Source: an uncultured Eubacteriales bacterium
GTDB lineage: Bacteria; Bacillota; Clostridia; Oscillospirales; Acutalibacteraceae
NCBI GenBank assembly: GCA_934477125.1
Contig: CAKSOL010000013.1
Span: 53,513-117,512 of the forward strand
Direction: 5' to 3'
Length of the DNA stretch: 64,000 nucleotides
Translations under genes and position numbers: made by a program
In this document: positions 34,535 through 43,249 of the stretch, piece after piece
Layout of the letters: every line of letters begins with the position of its first letter
Numbering within the stretch: the stretch's first letter is position 1
The notes under the pieces: model-generated
The model's database searches: none
Told to the model about the DNA's origin: nothing
What the model saw: the letters and a program-made list of their open reading frames with translations, nothing else

Positions 34535-36073
34535 TTAGTTTTCACTTAATTTCACAATGACGGTATCATCCGTCAGGCTTACCGAGCCATCCGCCGGCCA
34601 GCAGGGCATATTCCGGACGGATTCAGAGCTTTTAAGCTCTTTCGCCTCACTGCCGGAGAGAAAATCAAGGTCAATACCGCAATAATCCCGCAGAGCGGAG
34701 GTTAAAACGCTCTGACCTACCGTTTCATCGTCACGCCGCAATATCAGACCGTCGGTTGCTCCGGTTATTTCCGGCGGAAGATTAACAGAATAGTCCTCGG
34801 AATTTTTCAAGGCTCCGACAACCAGTATCTTTTCCGCCGTTCCTGCCGCGTCAAGCTCCTCTATGCGGTCGGATATCCTGATAAGTATGCCGTATGACCT
34901 TTCATACGACAATACAAGCTTATGATACGCGATATTTGCCGTAAGTATATTTCCGAAAACCACAGCCGCGCCGAGCAACAGTACTGTCCACGATTTTACG
35001 GCGTTTAACAGTCCGTTTTTAAATACAAGCCGTTCGCAGAGCATAATGAGATAAATATACACGGTAAAATAGCTCATTTTCATAAGAGTGTGATAATCAA
35101 GCCCTGTGTTTGCTAAATAAAGTGCGGAACATCCGACGGGAACCGATATTATATAAAAAGCGATAAGCGGCAGCAACGCTCCCCGGACATTTTTTATTAT
35201 CGCGCACCCCCAGCCGACGGCAATTACCGCAAAGCAGAGAATATTGACGGCGGAATAGAGGTTAAAGCCGTTCGGAAAGCTGATAAAAAACTTATAAAAC
35301 GAATAAAAAGCTGAGCCGAGCGCCGGGAAAAATGATATTTTGCCGAAAGATAGAGTATCGGAAATTCCCTGATAATCTGACGCTCCGATACCGGAAAGCG
35401 AAATAACGGCGGCGTTTACGGCATAATACAGCGCAAATGCCGCAATGCCGCAGACCGCATATTTTAACGCCCTTTTGACCGAATGCGCCGCGCTTTCTCC
35501 GGAGAATATCGATTCTATAATCAGACTTGCCGTAAGCAAAGCTATCGCAACGGTAATATACGCCTGATAAATACCCGTTGAAACAGCCGTCAGAACAACT
35601 GCCGCTGCCGCTTCGCAAAGCCCTTTCCGGCAAACGAGCAGATAAACCGCCGCGCAGGCAAGCAGAAATGAAAGCGCGTATGCGTCGGCAACATAGCAGT
35701 AAGCAAGGGTTGACGTAACCGCAGGAAAGGTTACCGTTACCGCACCGATGAGCAGGGCGCTCATTCTGCTTTCAACGCCGAGCGTCTCGCAGATAAAAAC
35801 CGCCGCCGCAGAAATATAAAAAACAGCAAGCAGACCGTTGAGCCACGGCAGCTCATAATCCGAGCTGATACCCGACGCGGCGGACAGGAACCATCTGCCG
35901 AGAGACTCCATATGCTGAGAATCCTCGCGGAAAACGAGAGAATCCCAGTTTGGCAGCCAGTTTGTCATCTTATAAAGATGGGCGGCAAAACCGAAAATAA
36001 CGGCGGAGAAAAAAGCGGTTTTCCATACCGGCTTTATTTTTGATTTTATTTTCCGAAAAAGTACGCTCGGCAT
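34535..36073 (-). CDS. GtrII-like membrane glucosyltransferase
   Basis: 512 residues with about 11 hydrophobic helices. The N-terminal segment NWDSLVFREDSQHMESLGRW and the loop with DAYALSF match the GtrII family (serotype-converting glucosyltransferases), which transfer glucose from an undecaprenyl carrier to a surface polysaccharide outside the membrane. The C-terminal ~100 residues are extracytoplasmic. The required GtrB partner is the convergent gene at 32659; a GtrA flippase is not seen. The gap to the EAL gene is 52 nt, the widest in the run, without a terminator. Confidence 0.8.
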   Translation of the reverse strand: MPSVLFRKIKSKIKPVWKTAFFSAVIFGFAAHLYKMTNWLPNWDSLVFREDSQHMESLGRWFLSAASGISSDYELPWLNGLLAVFYISAAAVFICETLGVESRMSALLIGAVTVTFPAVTSTLAYCYVADAYALSFLLACAAVYLLVCRKGLCEAAAAVVLTAVSTGIYQAYITVAIALLTASLIIESIFSGESAAHSVKRALKYAVCGIAAFALYYAVNAAVISLSGIGASDYQGISDTLSFGKISFFPALGSAFYSFYKFFISFPNGFNLYSAVNILCFAVIAVGWGCAIIKNVRGALLPLIAFYIISVPVGCSALYLANTGLDYHTLMKMSYFTVYIYLIMLCERLVFKNGLLNAVKSWTVLLLGAAVVFGNILTANIAYHKLVLSYERSYGILIRISDRIEELDAAGTAEKILVVGALKNSEDYSVNLPPEITGATDGLILRRDDETVGQSVLTSALRDYCGIDLDFLSGSEAKELKSSESVRNMPCWPADGSVSLTDDTVIVKLSEN

Positions 36074-36125
36074 ATAATATCCCCTTTACGGCAGTTTTAA
36101 CTGTATTTTTGCTTGCCTTGGGCTG

Positions 36126-37568
36126 TCAGTCGTCCGACGGCTGCCCGGCGTTATCGGCTGTCTGAGACCTGCCGTCCGCTGTCTCGCAGCCGTTTTCCTG
36201 CCTTGTTCTGTTATTTATTATCGCCTTTTCAAACTGAGCGGGACTAAGAGGACGGTAGAAATAATACCCCTGAACAAGCTTTATTCCCATAGCTTTAAGC
36301 ATATCTATCTGCTCGGCTCTCTCAATCCCCTCGCAGACAACCGAAACTCCCATACCCTCGGCAATGCTGACAATGCTTCTGAATATGCGTTCGCCTATCC
36401 GGCTTCCGATATTTTCGGTTACGGTCTTACTTATCTTTATTGCGTCTATGGAATAGTTTTTCAGGTCGTCGAACGAGGTGCTGCCGTCCCCGAAATCATC
36501 AAGAAGAACGGATATCCCGGCGGCTTTAAGCTGAGATAAGTTATTCTTAACGGTTTCGGTGCTGTATACGCAGTCGCCGTTATCCTCAAGCAGCTCAACC
36601 GATATGAAGGAGCTGTCGATTCCGTATTCCCTTATTTTTTTCAGTATTTTCCCGGCGATGTTGTCGACAGACAGGGTGCTTCTCGAAAAATTGACCGAAA
36701 TTATGTTTAAATACCGACACGCATCCGTGTGGAGAGAAATCCAGCGGCATACCTTTTCAAATACCCAGCAATCAAATTCAGCGTCCATATTCCTGCTTTT
36801 GACCGCAGCTATAAAGTCCGACGGCAGCAGAATGCCCGAATCGCTGTTAAGCCTTGTTAAAACCTCGCCGCCGACAATATCTCCGCTCGATATATCGATA
36901 ACCGGCTGAAATTCAAGGAAAAAGTTGTTGTTTTCAACCCCGTCCCTGAGCTTATCCTCAACCATTTTTCTGTTGTCGTAGTCGCTTTGCAGACTGTAAT
37001 CCCAGGCGGCATACCCCTTTTTTGCATTCTCCGCCTCTGCGGCGGCAAGTCTTGCCCTTGAAACAGCCTCCTCAAAATCAATAGAGCTTGCAGGAATGAG
37101 GTACGCCCCAAAGCTCACCGAAAGACTCACAGACTGCGCATCGATTCTTTCCGTAAGCCGCAGTGCCTGTTTTATCTGTTCAATAGTGCAGTTGAGCGCC
37201 GACTCGCTTATTCTGGTTATAACGATATATTCGCCCGATTTTACTCTCGACAGAATGTCGTCCTTCCTGTCGAACGACGCAAGGAGAGTTTCTTCAAATC
37301 GGATATAGGCTCTTTCAATCCCGGCATTTCCGGTTATCGGGCTCATTTTCTCGCCCGACGCCATAATATAAAGTATACCGCAGGGTATTCTCGACCTTCT
37401 TCTTATTTTATCATAGCTTTCCTGAACATAAAGCAGCGGCTTAAATACACGCTTCTTTTTTTCGCCGAAGCTTCTTAACGCCCTGGCGATAAAAAGTATT
37501 CCGAAGCAGAAAAGCGCTAAAAAAACTGCTATGAAAATCAATAAAATCAAAATGTTTTTTATATCCAT
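36126..37568 (-). CDS. Membrane EAL-domain cyclic-di-GMP phosphodiesterase with degenerate GGDEF
   Basis: 480 residues. One N-terminal membrane helix (about 6-28), a degenerate GGDEF domain (SGEYI in place of GGDEF, about 45-200), then an EAL domain (about 210-455). The EAL catalytic set looks largely intact: GGEVLTRL, VNFSRSTL, VELLED, LLDDFGDGSTS, IKISKT, CEGIE and VQGYYFYRP; the Asp after the catalytic Lys is Ser. It should hydrolyse cyclic di-GMP to pGpG. It is spaced 3 nt from a glycosyltransferase gene, so it is part of the polysaccharide operon whose leader appears to sense the same nucleotide. Confidence 0.9.
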   Translation of the reverse strand: MDIKNILILLIFIAVFLALFCFGILFIARALRSFGEKKKRVFKPLLYVQESYDKIRRRSRIPCGILYIMASGEKMSPITGNAGIERAYIRFEETLLASFDRKDDILSRVKSGEYIVITRISESALNCTIEQIKQALRLTERIDAQSVSLSVSFGAYLIPASSIDFEEAVSRARLAAAEAENAKKGYAAWDYSLQSDYDNRKMVEDKLRDGVENNNFFLEFQPVIDISSGDIVGGEVLTRLNSDSGILLPSDFIAAVKSRNMDAEFDCWVFEKVCRWISLHTDACRYLNIISVNFSRSTLSVDNIAGKILKKIREYGIDSSFISVELLEDNGDCVYSTETVKNNLSQLKAAGISVLLDDFGDGSTSFDDLKNYSIDAIKISKTVTENIGSRIGERIFRSIVSIAEGMGVSVVCEGIERAEQIDMLKAMGIKLVQGYYFYRPLSPAQFEKAIINNRTRQENGCETADGRSQTADNAGQPSDD

Positions 37569-37571
37569 TTT

Positions 37572-38657
37572 CTATTTCTCCAAATAATATATCGGCAGTA
37601 TGCCGTTATATCCTTTAATCTTAAAACCCGCCCTTTCGGCAGTCCCGCAGGCAGCCTTCAGGTCTCTGCGGCTTTGTAGTTTCTTCCTTAAAATTTCGGC
37701 AATAAGCCGTATTCCGCCGAACCTTAGCATATAAAGCTTATCTGCAAACGACAGTCTGCCGGAGCGGTTATATTCCGCAAGAACCTCCGCAGCGGCGCTT
37801 ATTACCGCATTTTCAGAGAACTGCCGTTTTTTCCGGTTTTCCCTTATAATATACCTGTAAAAGGAATACAGACGGCGAATATCCGGACTGCGGCGGAAAT
37901 ATATACCGTTTATATAAAACTCCTCCTGCGATTGAGGGATACCCGAAAGAACCGCGCTGTAAAACCGTTTCTCACTGAGAAGAACCTCTCTGCCCTGCTT
38001 TTCCTCGGATTTCGCGGTTACGGATTTACCGTGTATGCGGTAGAGCATAAGATAATCTCCGCTGCAGGTAATATTAACGCCGTCCGCCGTCATTCTGAGC
38101 CATAGGTCGATATCCTCCGAGCAGGTATGGAGAGGGTCGTAGGAGTATTTTTTCATAACCTCCGATTTTGCTATAACTCCGGGGTGCAGAACGGGGCAGA
38201 AAAACAGCAGCATTGCCCTTATACCGTCGTTTCCGAGCCGTCTTCCGAGCCAGCAGGGCATTATTTCTCCGTTTTTCAGAGAGAAAAAGCGGCAAAAGGA
38301 AAGATCAGCCTGAGGATTTTCCTCCATATATCGGTATTGCGCGGCAAAACGCTCCGGCAGGCAGATATCGTCGGCATCTATCCGCAGAATGTATTTGCCC
38401 TCCGCGAAACCTATCCCTTTGTTGAGCGAGGCGGCAAGGCGCAGATTTTCGGAGTTTCTGAAAATCTTAATTCTTCCGTCCCTTTCGGCAAAGCTTTTCA
38501 GTATTGAAGGGGTGGAGTCGGTTGAGGCGTCATCTACAACAATTAACTCAAACGGCTCAAAGCTCTGCGATATTATGCTTTCAAGGGTATGCGCTAAAAA
38601 TTCTTCGCCGTTATAAACCGCCATAACAGCTGATATCAGAGGGGCAACCGGGTTCAT
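37572..38657 (-). CDS. Family 2 glycosyltransferase
   Basis: 361 residues. The N-terminal GT-A fold shows ISAVMAVYNGEEFLAHTLES, VVDDASTDST, and LRIDADDICLPERF with the metal-binding DxDD. HTCSEDIDLWLRM carries the acceptor-site ED. The C-terminal ~120 residues are basic and helical. It is a cytoplasmic sugar transferase building the lipid-linked repeat unit. Its start overlaps the stop of the upstream glycosyltransferase by 4 nt. Donor and acceptor cannot be read from sequence. Confidence 0.92.
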   Translation of the reverse strand: MNPVAPLISAVMAVYNGEEFLAHTLESIISQSFEPFELIVVDDASTDSTPSILKSFAERDGRIKIFRNSENLRLAASLNKGIGFAEGKYILRIDADDICLPERFAAQYRYMEENPQADLSFCRFFSLKNGEIMPCWLGRRLGNDGIRAMLLFFCPVLHPGVIAKSEVMKKYSYDPLHTCSEDIDLWLRMTADGVNITCSGDYLMLYRIHGKSVTAKSEEKQGREVLLSEKRFYSAVLSGIPQSQEEFYINGIYFRRSPDIRRLYSFYRYIIRENRKKRQFSENAVISAAAEVLAEYNRSGRLSFADKLYMLRFGGIRLIAEILRKKLQSRRDLKAACGTAERAGFKIKGYNGILPIYYLEK

Positions 38658-39655
38658 CTTATTTTTTCACCTTTCAGTCTGCCGCATATTCGCAAAAAAG
38701 TATAAGCGGAGCGGAAGTGTTTCTTCTTTAAAAGCCGAACGGCTATTTTGCTTTTCGGCGTTATTCCGGAAAAATCCGCCTTTTCAAACGCCGTATCGAA
38801 TATTCCGTTTTTCATTCCGGCGGCATACCGGCATACTTCCCTTTCGCCCTGCTCCGCCGCCGACGCGAATACCACGAAGAACATAAACGCCGCGTACCTG
38901 TAAACAGAGGTCTTAAAGCCGCTGTCGGGACATATTCCGAGCATATATTCCGCTCCGAGGGCGATATCCTCAAAATGAGACGGCTTATACTTCCTGGACA
39001 TCGAATTTTCAAAGCAGCGGCAGCCGTAAGCCGGAAAATCCGATATATATGTGCTTTTTGCGCCGAGGTACACAGGGAAAAGGCAGGTTATATCCTCGCC
39101 CATTGAAATTCTTTCGTCTATTTTAAGCTGATTTTCGGCAAGCAGCTCTCTTTTGAATACCTTTCCCCAAAGGAAATAGTGCATATGCCTCATATCAGGG
39201 GCAAGCGGCAGCAGCGAGGTTATTTTTTTCATATCCGCACCGTTGTAAAAACCGGGGTCAAGCGGCTCAGGTTCGGTTTTTTCCGAGCCGCAGCCGAAAA
39301 ATCTTATTGCAAACGAGCAGACATCCGGGCTGAAACCGCGGCACAGTCTGTATGCCTCGGAAAAAAATCCGGGTTCCAGCCGATCATCGCTGTCAACGTT
39401 TATAACGTATTCTCCGCGCGCTGCCGAAACGCCTGCCTTGCGCGCCGAAACGAGACCGCCGTTAGGCTTGCTGATAACGGTTACGTTTTCGTTCGCCGCG
39501 GCGTATTCACGGCATATTTCCGGGCAGAGGTCGGTTGAGCCGTCGTCAACCAGAATAAGCTCGAAATCCTTGAAATCCTGCGATAAAACGCTGTCGATAC
39601 ATTCCCTCAGGAATTTATCGGCATTATAAATCGGAATGATAACCGAGAAATACAT
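38654..39655 (-). CDS. Family 2 glycosyltransferase
   Basis: 333 residues. FSVIIPIYNADKFLRECIDS, LVDDGSTDLCPEIC, KPNGGLVSARKAG and INVDSDDRLEPGF are standard GT2 motifs, and ERISMGEDITC is the acceptor-side motif. It is a paralogue of the gene at 39659, from which it is separated by 3 nt. It probably adds one sugar of the repeat unit. Confidence 0.92.
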   Translation of the reverse strand: MYFSVIIPIYNADKFLRECIDSVLSQDFKDFELILVDDGSTDLCPEICREYAAANENVTVISKPNGGLVSARKAGVSAARGEYVINVDSDDRLEPGFFSEAYRLCRGFSPDVCSFAIRFFGCGSEKTEPEPLDPGFYNGADMKKITSLLPLAPDMRHMHYFLWGKVFKRELLAENQLKIDERISMGEDITCLFPVYLGAKSTYISDFPAYGCRCFENSMSRKYKPSHFEDIALGAEYMLGICPDSGFKTSVYRYAAFMFFVVFASAAEQGEREVCRYAAGMKNGIFDTAFEKADFSGITPKSKIAVRLLKKKHFRSAYTFLRICGRLKGEKIR

Positions 39656-39658
39656 TTT

Positions 39659-40714
39659 CTACCTCCCGTCTTTGAATTTAACAAGCAGCTTTTGCAGCCC
39701 TATAAGAGAATATCTCATAGTCAGCGCGAACGCCGCCTGAGTAAGCGGCAGGCGGTACCAGGGGTATCCTTTAAGCGTTTTTCTCAGCTTTTCGCTGCCG
39801 CATATTTTTTTAAGGCGGCTGTTAAGCTCCTTTCCGGTAAGTCCGTTTTCACCGGCGAACTGTATTTCCTGCATACACGCCGCGCGGGCATACGCCTGAA
39901 AAAGACGGTCGGTATATATTCCGTAGGTTTCCTCCGGCATCCGCCGGGAAAGCCGCTCATTTATACCGTCGGTTATAAGTCCGCACTTTTCAAAGCGGTC
40001 GGCGCGGTAACTTTTGGAGAGCGACGCCCCGTTGCGGCAATAGCAGTAATACGCTCCCTCAATTCCGACCGCGCGGCTGATACAGCTTAAAAAGTCGAGC
40101 AGAAAAAAGACATCCTCGCTCATAACCTCGCGTTCCGACATAAAGGCGATACCGTTTTCTCTTACCGTTTTTAAGGAATATATATTTTTAACCGTGCTGA
40201 AGCCGTATCTGCTGTCCTGCTTTTCACCGGGAAGCGCGCCGGAAATACCGAGCATCAGCCTGTCGATGCCGTCCTTGCCCGAAAAAACGGTATATTTTTC
40301 AAAGCAGTTGATATTTTGAATATCGGTATCCTTAGAGGTCATAATACCGCCTATGCAGCAAAGTCCGCTCATCGCAATCTGAGCGTTTTCCGCCTTTGCG
40401 GCAAGATAAAGCCGCTCAAACATATCCGGCTTAACATAGTCATCGGAATCGACAAAGCCGATAAATTCACCCTCCGCCTGTTCAATTCCGCTGTTTCTTG
40501 CAAAGCCGAGACCGCCGTTAGGCTTATGGATAACCCTTATTCTGCCGTCCGTCTGAGCCCACTTATCGCACATTGCGGGGCAGCCGTCGGGCGAGCCGTC
40601 GTCAACAAGAATTATTTCTATATCTTTAAGCGTTTGCCCGACAAGCGAGCCGACGCAGCGGTCGAGGTAATCCTCAACCCTGAAAACCGGAACTATAATG
40701 CTGACCTTAGGCAC
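39659..40714 (-). CDS. Family 2 glycosyltransferase
   Basis: 351 residues. VSIIVPVFRVEDYLDRCVGS, LVDDGSPDGCPAMCD, KPNGGLGFARNSG and GFVDSDDYVKPDMFE are GT2 motifs; MSEREVMSEDVFFLLDFLS is the acceptor-side region. The gene overlaps the upstream family 4 glycosyltransferase by 8 nt. The domain is followed by a helical C terminus near the membrane surface. Confidence 0.92.
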   Translation of the reverse strand: MPKVSIIVPVFRVEDYLDRCVGSLVGQTLKDIEIILVDDGSPDGCPAMCDKWAQTDGRIRVIHKPNGGLGFARNSGIEQAEGEFIGFVDSDDYVKPDMFERLYLAAKAENAQIAMSGLCCIGGIMTSKDTDIQNINCFEKYTVFSGKDGIDRLMLGISGALPGEKQDSRYGFSTVKNIYSLKTVRENGIAFMSEREVMSEDVFFLLDFLSCISRAVGIEGAYYCYCRNGASLSKSYRADRFEKCGLITDGINERLSRRMPEETYGIYTDRLFQAYARAACMQEIQFAGENGLTGKELNSRLKKICGSEKLRKTLKGYPWYRLPLTQAAFALTMRYSLIGLQKLLVKFKDGR

Positions 40715-41933
40715 GCTCTCCCTCCTTTGCCGAGCGGTATATTTTTATAAGCTCCGCGCAGTATTCCCCGACTGTCAGATCGCTTTCCGAGCGCTCCGCG
40801 CAGTTTTTCTTCATTCTCTCAAGGCGTTCGTCATCGCTCAGAATATCCCGGACTGCGGCGGCGAAATCCCTTGCGCCGACCGATTTTGAAAGAACCCCGG
40901 TAACGCCGTCCTCAACAAGCTCAGCCATACCGCCCATATTCATTGTTACTGCCGGAACCGAGAACATTCTGCCCTCTAAAATCGACATCGGGCAGTTTTC
41001 AAAGCAGACCGACGGAACCGCTATCGCCTTTGCTGCGGCAATATTTCCGTCAAGCTCGTCTCCGGTAACAAAACCGGCGGTTATAACGTTATCCAGTCCG
41101 TCGAACGCCTTTTTTTCGATACCGTCGCCCATAACGACAAATTTAACGTCGCCGAGCAACCTTGCGGCATCGGCTAAAATCCGTGTTCCCTTTTCGGCGC
41201 TGAGCCTTCCGGCAAAAGCAATATACGGAAAATCGTATTTTGTTTTAAACCCGTCCGGCAGCGGTCTTTTATCAACAAAATTATGAAGCACATAGGTACG
41301 CCCCGAAAACAGCTCCTTATTATCCTCGGTAAGCTTACCGTAAAGAAAGCGGCTCGGAGCGATAAAGGCGTCAACCCTTTTATAGGTCCCGGCTATCCGG
41401 TAAAACGCAGCCTCAGCCGCACCTATAATACTTTTTGCAAGGGAAGAATGAATACATTTATTTTTAATGCAGGGATATTTATTTCTCCCGACGCACCTTT
41501 CGCAGACTCCTCCGTTATCGGGGTTATAAAGCAGGTGGTTGGGGCATACGAGCTGATAATCGTGGAGCGTCCAGACAACAGGGATATTCCGCTTTTTTGC
41601 GGCGTCGATAACCGAGGGGGTGAGCTGAAAATTTATATTATTGAGATGAACCGCGTCGGGCTGCATATCGTCCAGCACTCTGCCGATTTTTCTTTTTGCC
41701 TCAAGCGAATATATTATTTTAAAGGGATACAGAAATCTTTTAATCGAGCCGGTATGGAAGTCCATATTCTGTGTATAAAGTCCCAGGCGGTTGCCGACGG
41801 TGTTCTTTTCATCATACATCCCGAAATACTGAACCTCATGTCCCGTTTCCTCAAGGCGCTTCCCTATTCCGAGCATATAGCTTTCCGCTCCGCCGCGCGG
41901 ATAGAGAAATTTATTAACCATAAGTATCTTCAT
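40707..41933 (-). CDS. Family 4 glycosyltransferase
   Basis: 408 residues with the GT-B fold. The N-terminal acceptor domain (ILMVNKFLYPRGGAESYML) has a Cys cluster, CERCVGRNKYPCIKNKC (about 147-163), seen in some GT4 enzymes and possibly metal-binding. The donor site IAFAGRLSAEKG and VPSVCFENCPMSILEG (ExxxxxxxE motif) is intact. It is a retaining sugar transferase of the repeat-unit pathway. Confidence 0.92.
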   Translation of the reverse strand: MKILMVNKFLYPRGGAESYMLGIGKRLEETGHEVQYFGMYDEKNTVGNRLGLYTQNMDFHTGSIKRFLYPFKIIYSLEAKRKIGRVLDDMQPDAVHLNNINFQLTPSVIDAAKKRNIPVVWTLHDYQLVCPNHLLYNPDNGGVCERCVGRNKYPCIKNKCIHSSLAKSIIGAAEAAFYRIAGTYKRVDAFIAPSRFLYGKLTEDNKELFSGRTYVLHNFVDKRPLPDGFKTKYDFPYIAFAGRLSAEKGTRILADAARLLGDVKFVVMGDGIEKKAFDGLDNVITAGFVTGDELDGNIAAAKAIAVPSVCFENCPMSILEGRMFSVPAVTMNMGGMAELVEDGVTGVLSKSVGARDFAAAVRDILSDDERLERMKKNCAERSESDLTVGEYCAELIKIYRSAKEGERA

Positions 41934-41948
41934 ATACTTTCCTCCGCG

Positions 41949-43226
41949 TCAGCTTCCGAACGGGCGGACTTCAAATTGCTCGCCCTGCCGCCGCACTCTT
42001 TCGGCATAATTATTTCCCATAATGATAACCCCCATAACGGTCGTAAGCAGCGGATAGTTTATGGTGTTATCGGTTGCGGAAACTATCAGCAGGTAAACCG
42101 TAAGAAGCATTGTTATAAGCGCGGTATCGGAGTCGCCATCCCTGCCGAAATATTTCGTCCGCAGAACGGTCATTGATAAAAGCCACAGAATATACCCGAA
42201 AAATCCGAGGTCAATAAAGAATTGAAGAAAATCGTTATGAACCGCCGAAACTCCGAGGGAAACAACCTCGTTGAGCTGATAGGTCAGAAAGCCTATGCCG
42301 TTACCGACGAAAAGCGGAGAAAACTCGTAATATTCATTGACATGGGAGTAAACATAGGCTCTGCCGCTTGTATCGACTCCCGCCCTTTCGAGCAGCGAAA
42401 AAACGTCCGCCTTTATAACGGCAATATAGGCTATAAGCAGAAAAACGCATATGAGCATAACTGCGTTTACGCTTTTCCTCAAAGCCTTTTCAGATATTTT
42501 CCGGGGAAGTATCATCAGCGCTCTCAGAGCTGCGACAACAAGCATAGCGATAATCGCTATTCGCTTAAAGGCGGCGAGAAAGCAGAAAAGCGCGAGGGAA
42601 AACAGCACCCAGAACCAGGTCTTTTTCCGCGGCTTGCAGAGCATATAGATTATATATGCTCCGAGGCAGAATGCAAGCTCATGAATTTCCGCCTTGACAA
42701 TCGTTTCGCCGGTATTTGCGGCAAAGCTCGTTAAAAGATCGATAAGCTCGCGGATGAATTTTCCTATCCCGTCCGAGTGCATTATATTGAATATCATAAC
42801 AAGGTTTGACCCCAGCAGAGCCGCAAGGTTAAACCAAATTCCGTTTTCTCCGAAAACATAAAGCACAGACGCGGCGGCAAGCGCGCAGGAAAGCCAGTTC
42901 GTATAAACAAGGCAGCCGGAAAGTCCCCTTGCTATCGTTGAAAGCTCGCTTTTATCTATTACCCAGACCAGCAGGGACGAGGCTATAACAACCAGCAAGG
43001 GAACGGCAAAGACCAAAGCGGACTTAACCGAAACCGCCGCTGCCGCAGCGTCGGGACGGACAATGAAATAAATAAAAGCAGAGGCTATAACCGCAAGCGC
43101 AAAGAGGTGACGGAGAGTTATTCCTATTCCGCCGATAAAAATTGCCTCGTTTATGAAAAAATACATAAGAAACAGCAGCGCGGTGAAATAAGCCTTTACA
43201 ACCGCGTCTATCGCGTTTCGGAGCAT
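41949..43226 (-). CDS. O-antigen ligase/Wzy-type polymerase
   Basis: 425 residues with about 11 membrane helices and a large external loop before the last helices (AVHNDFLQFFIDLGFFG), the Wzy_C-type signature with the H-N-D motif. It probably polymerises undecaprenyl-linked repeat units outside the membrane, working with the flippase at 50881 and the Wzz-like pair immediately upstream. A ligase function is the alternative. Confidence 0.85.
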   Translation of the reverse strand: MLRNAIDAVVKAYFTALLFLMYFFINEAIFIGGIGITLRHLFALAVIASAFIYFIVRPDAAAAAVSVKSALVFAVPLLVVIASSLLVWVIDKSELSTIARGLSGCLVYTNWLSCALAAASVLYVFGENGIWFNLAALLGSNLVMIFNIMHSDGIGKFIRELIDLLTSFAANTGETIVKAEIHELAFCLGAYIIYMLCKPRKKTWFWVLFSLALFCFLAAFKRIAIIAMLVVAALRALMILPRKISEKALRKSVNAVMLICVFLLIAYIAVIKADVFSLLERAGVDTSGRAYVYSHVNEYYEFSPLFVGNGIGFLTYQLNEVVSLGVSAVHNDFLQFFIDLGFFGYILWLLSMTVLRTKYFGRDGDSDTALITMLLTVYLLIVSATDNTINYPLLTTVMGVIIMGNNYAERVRRQGEQFEVRPFGS

Positions 43227-43249
43227 ATCTCCGTCCCCCCTTTCCGTTT

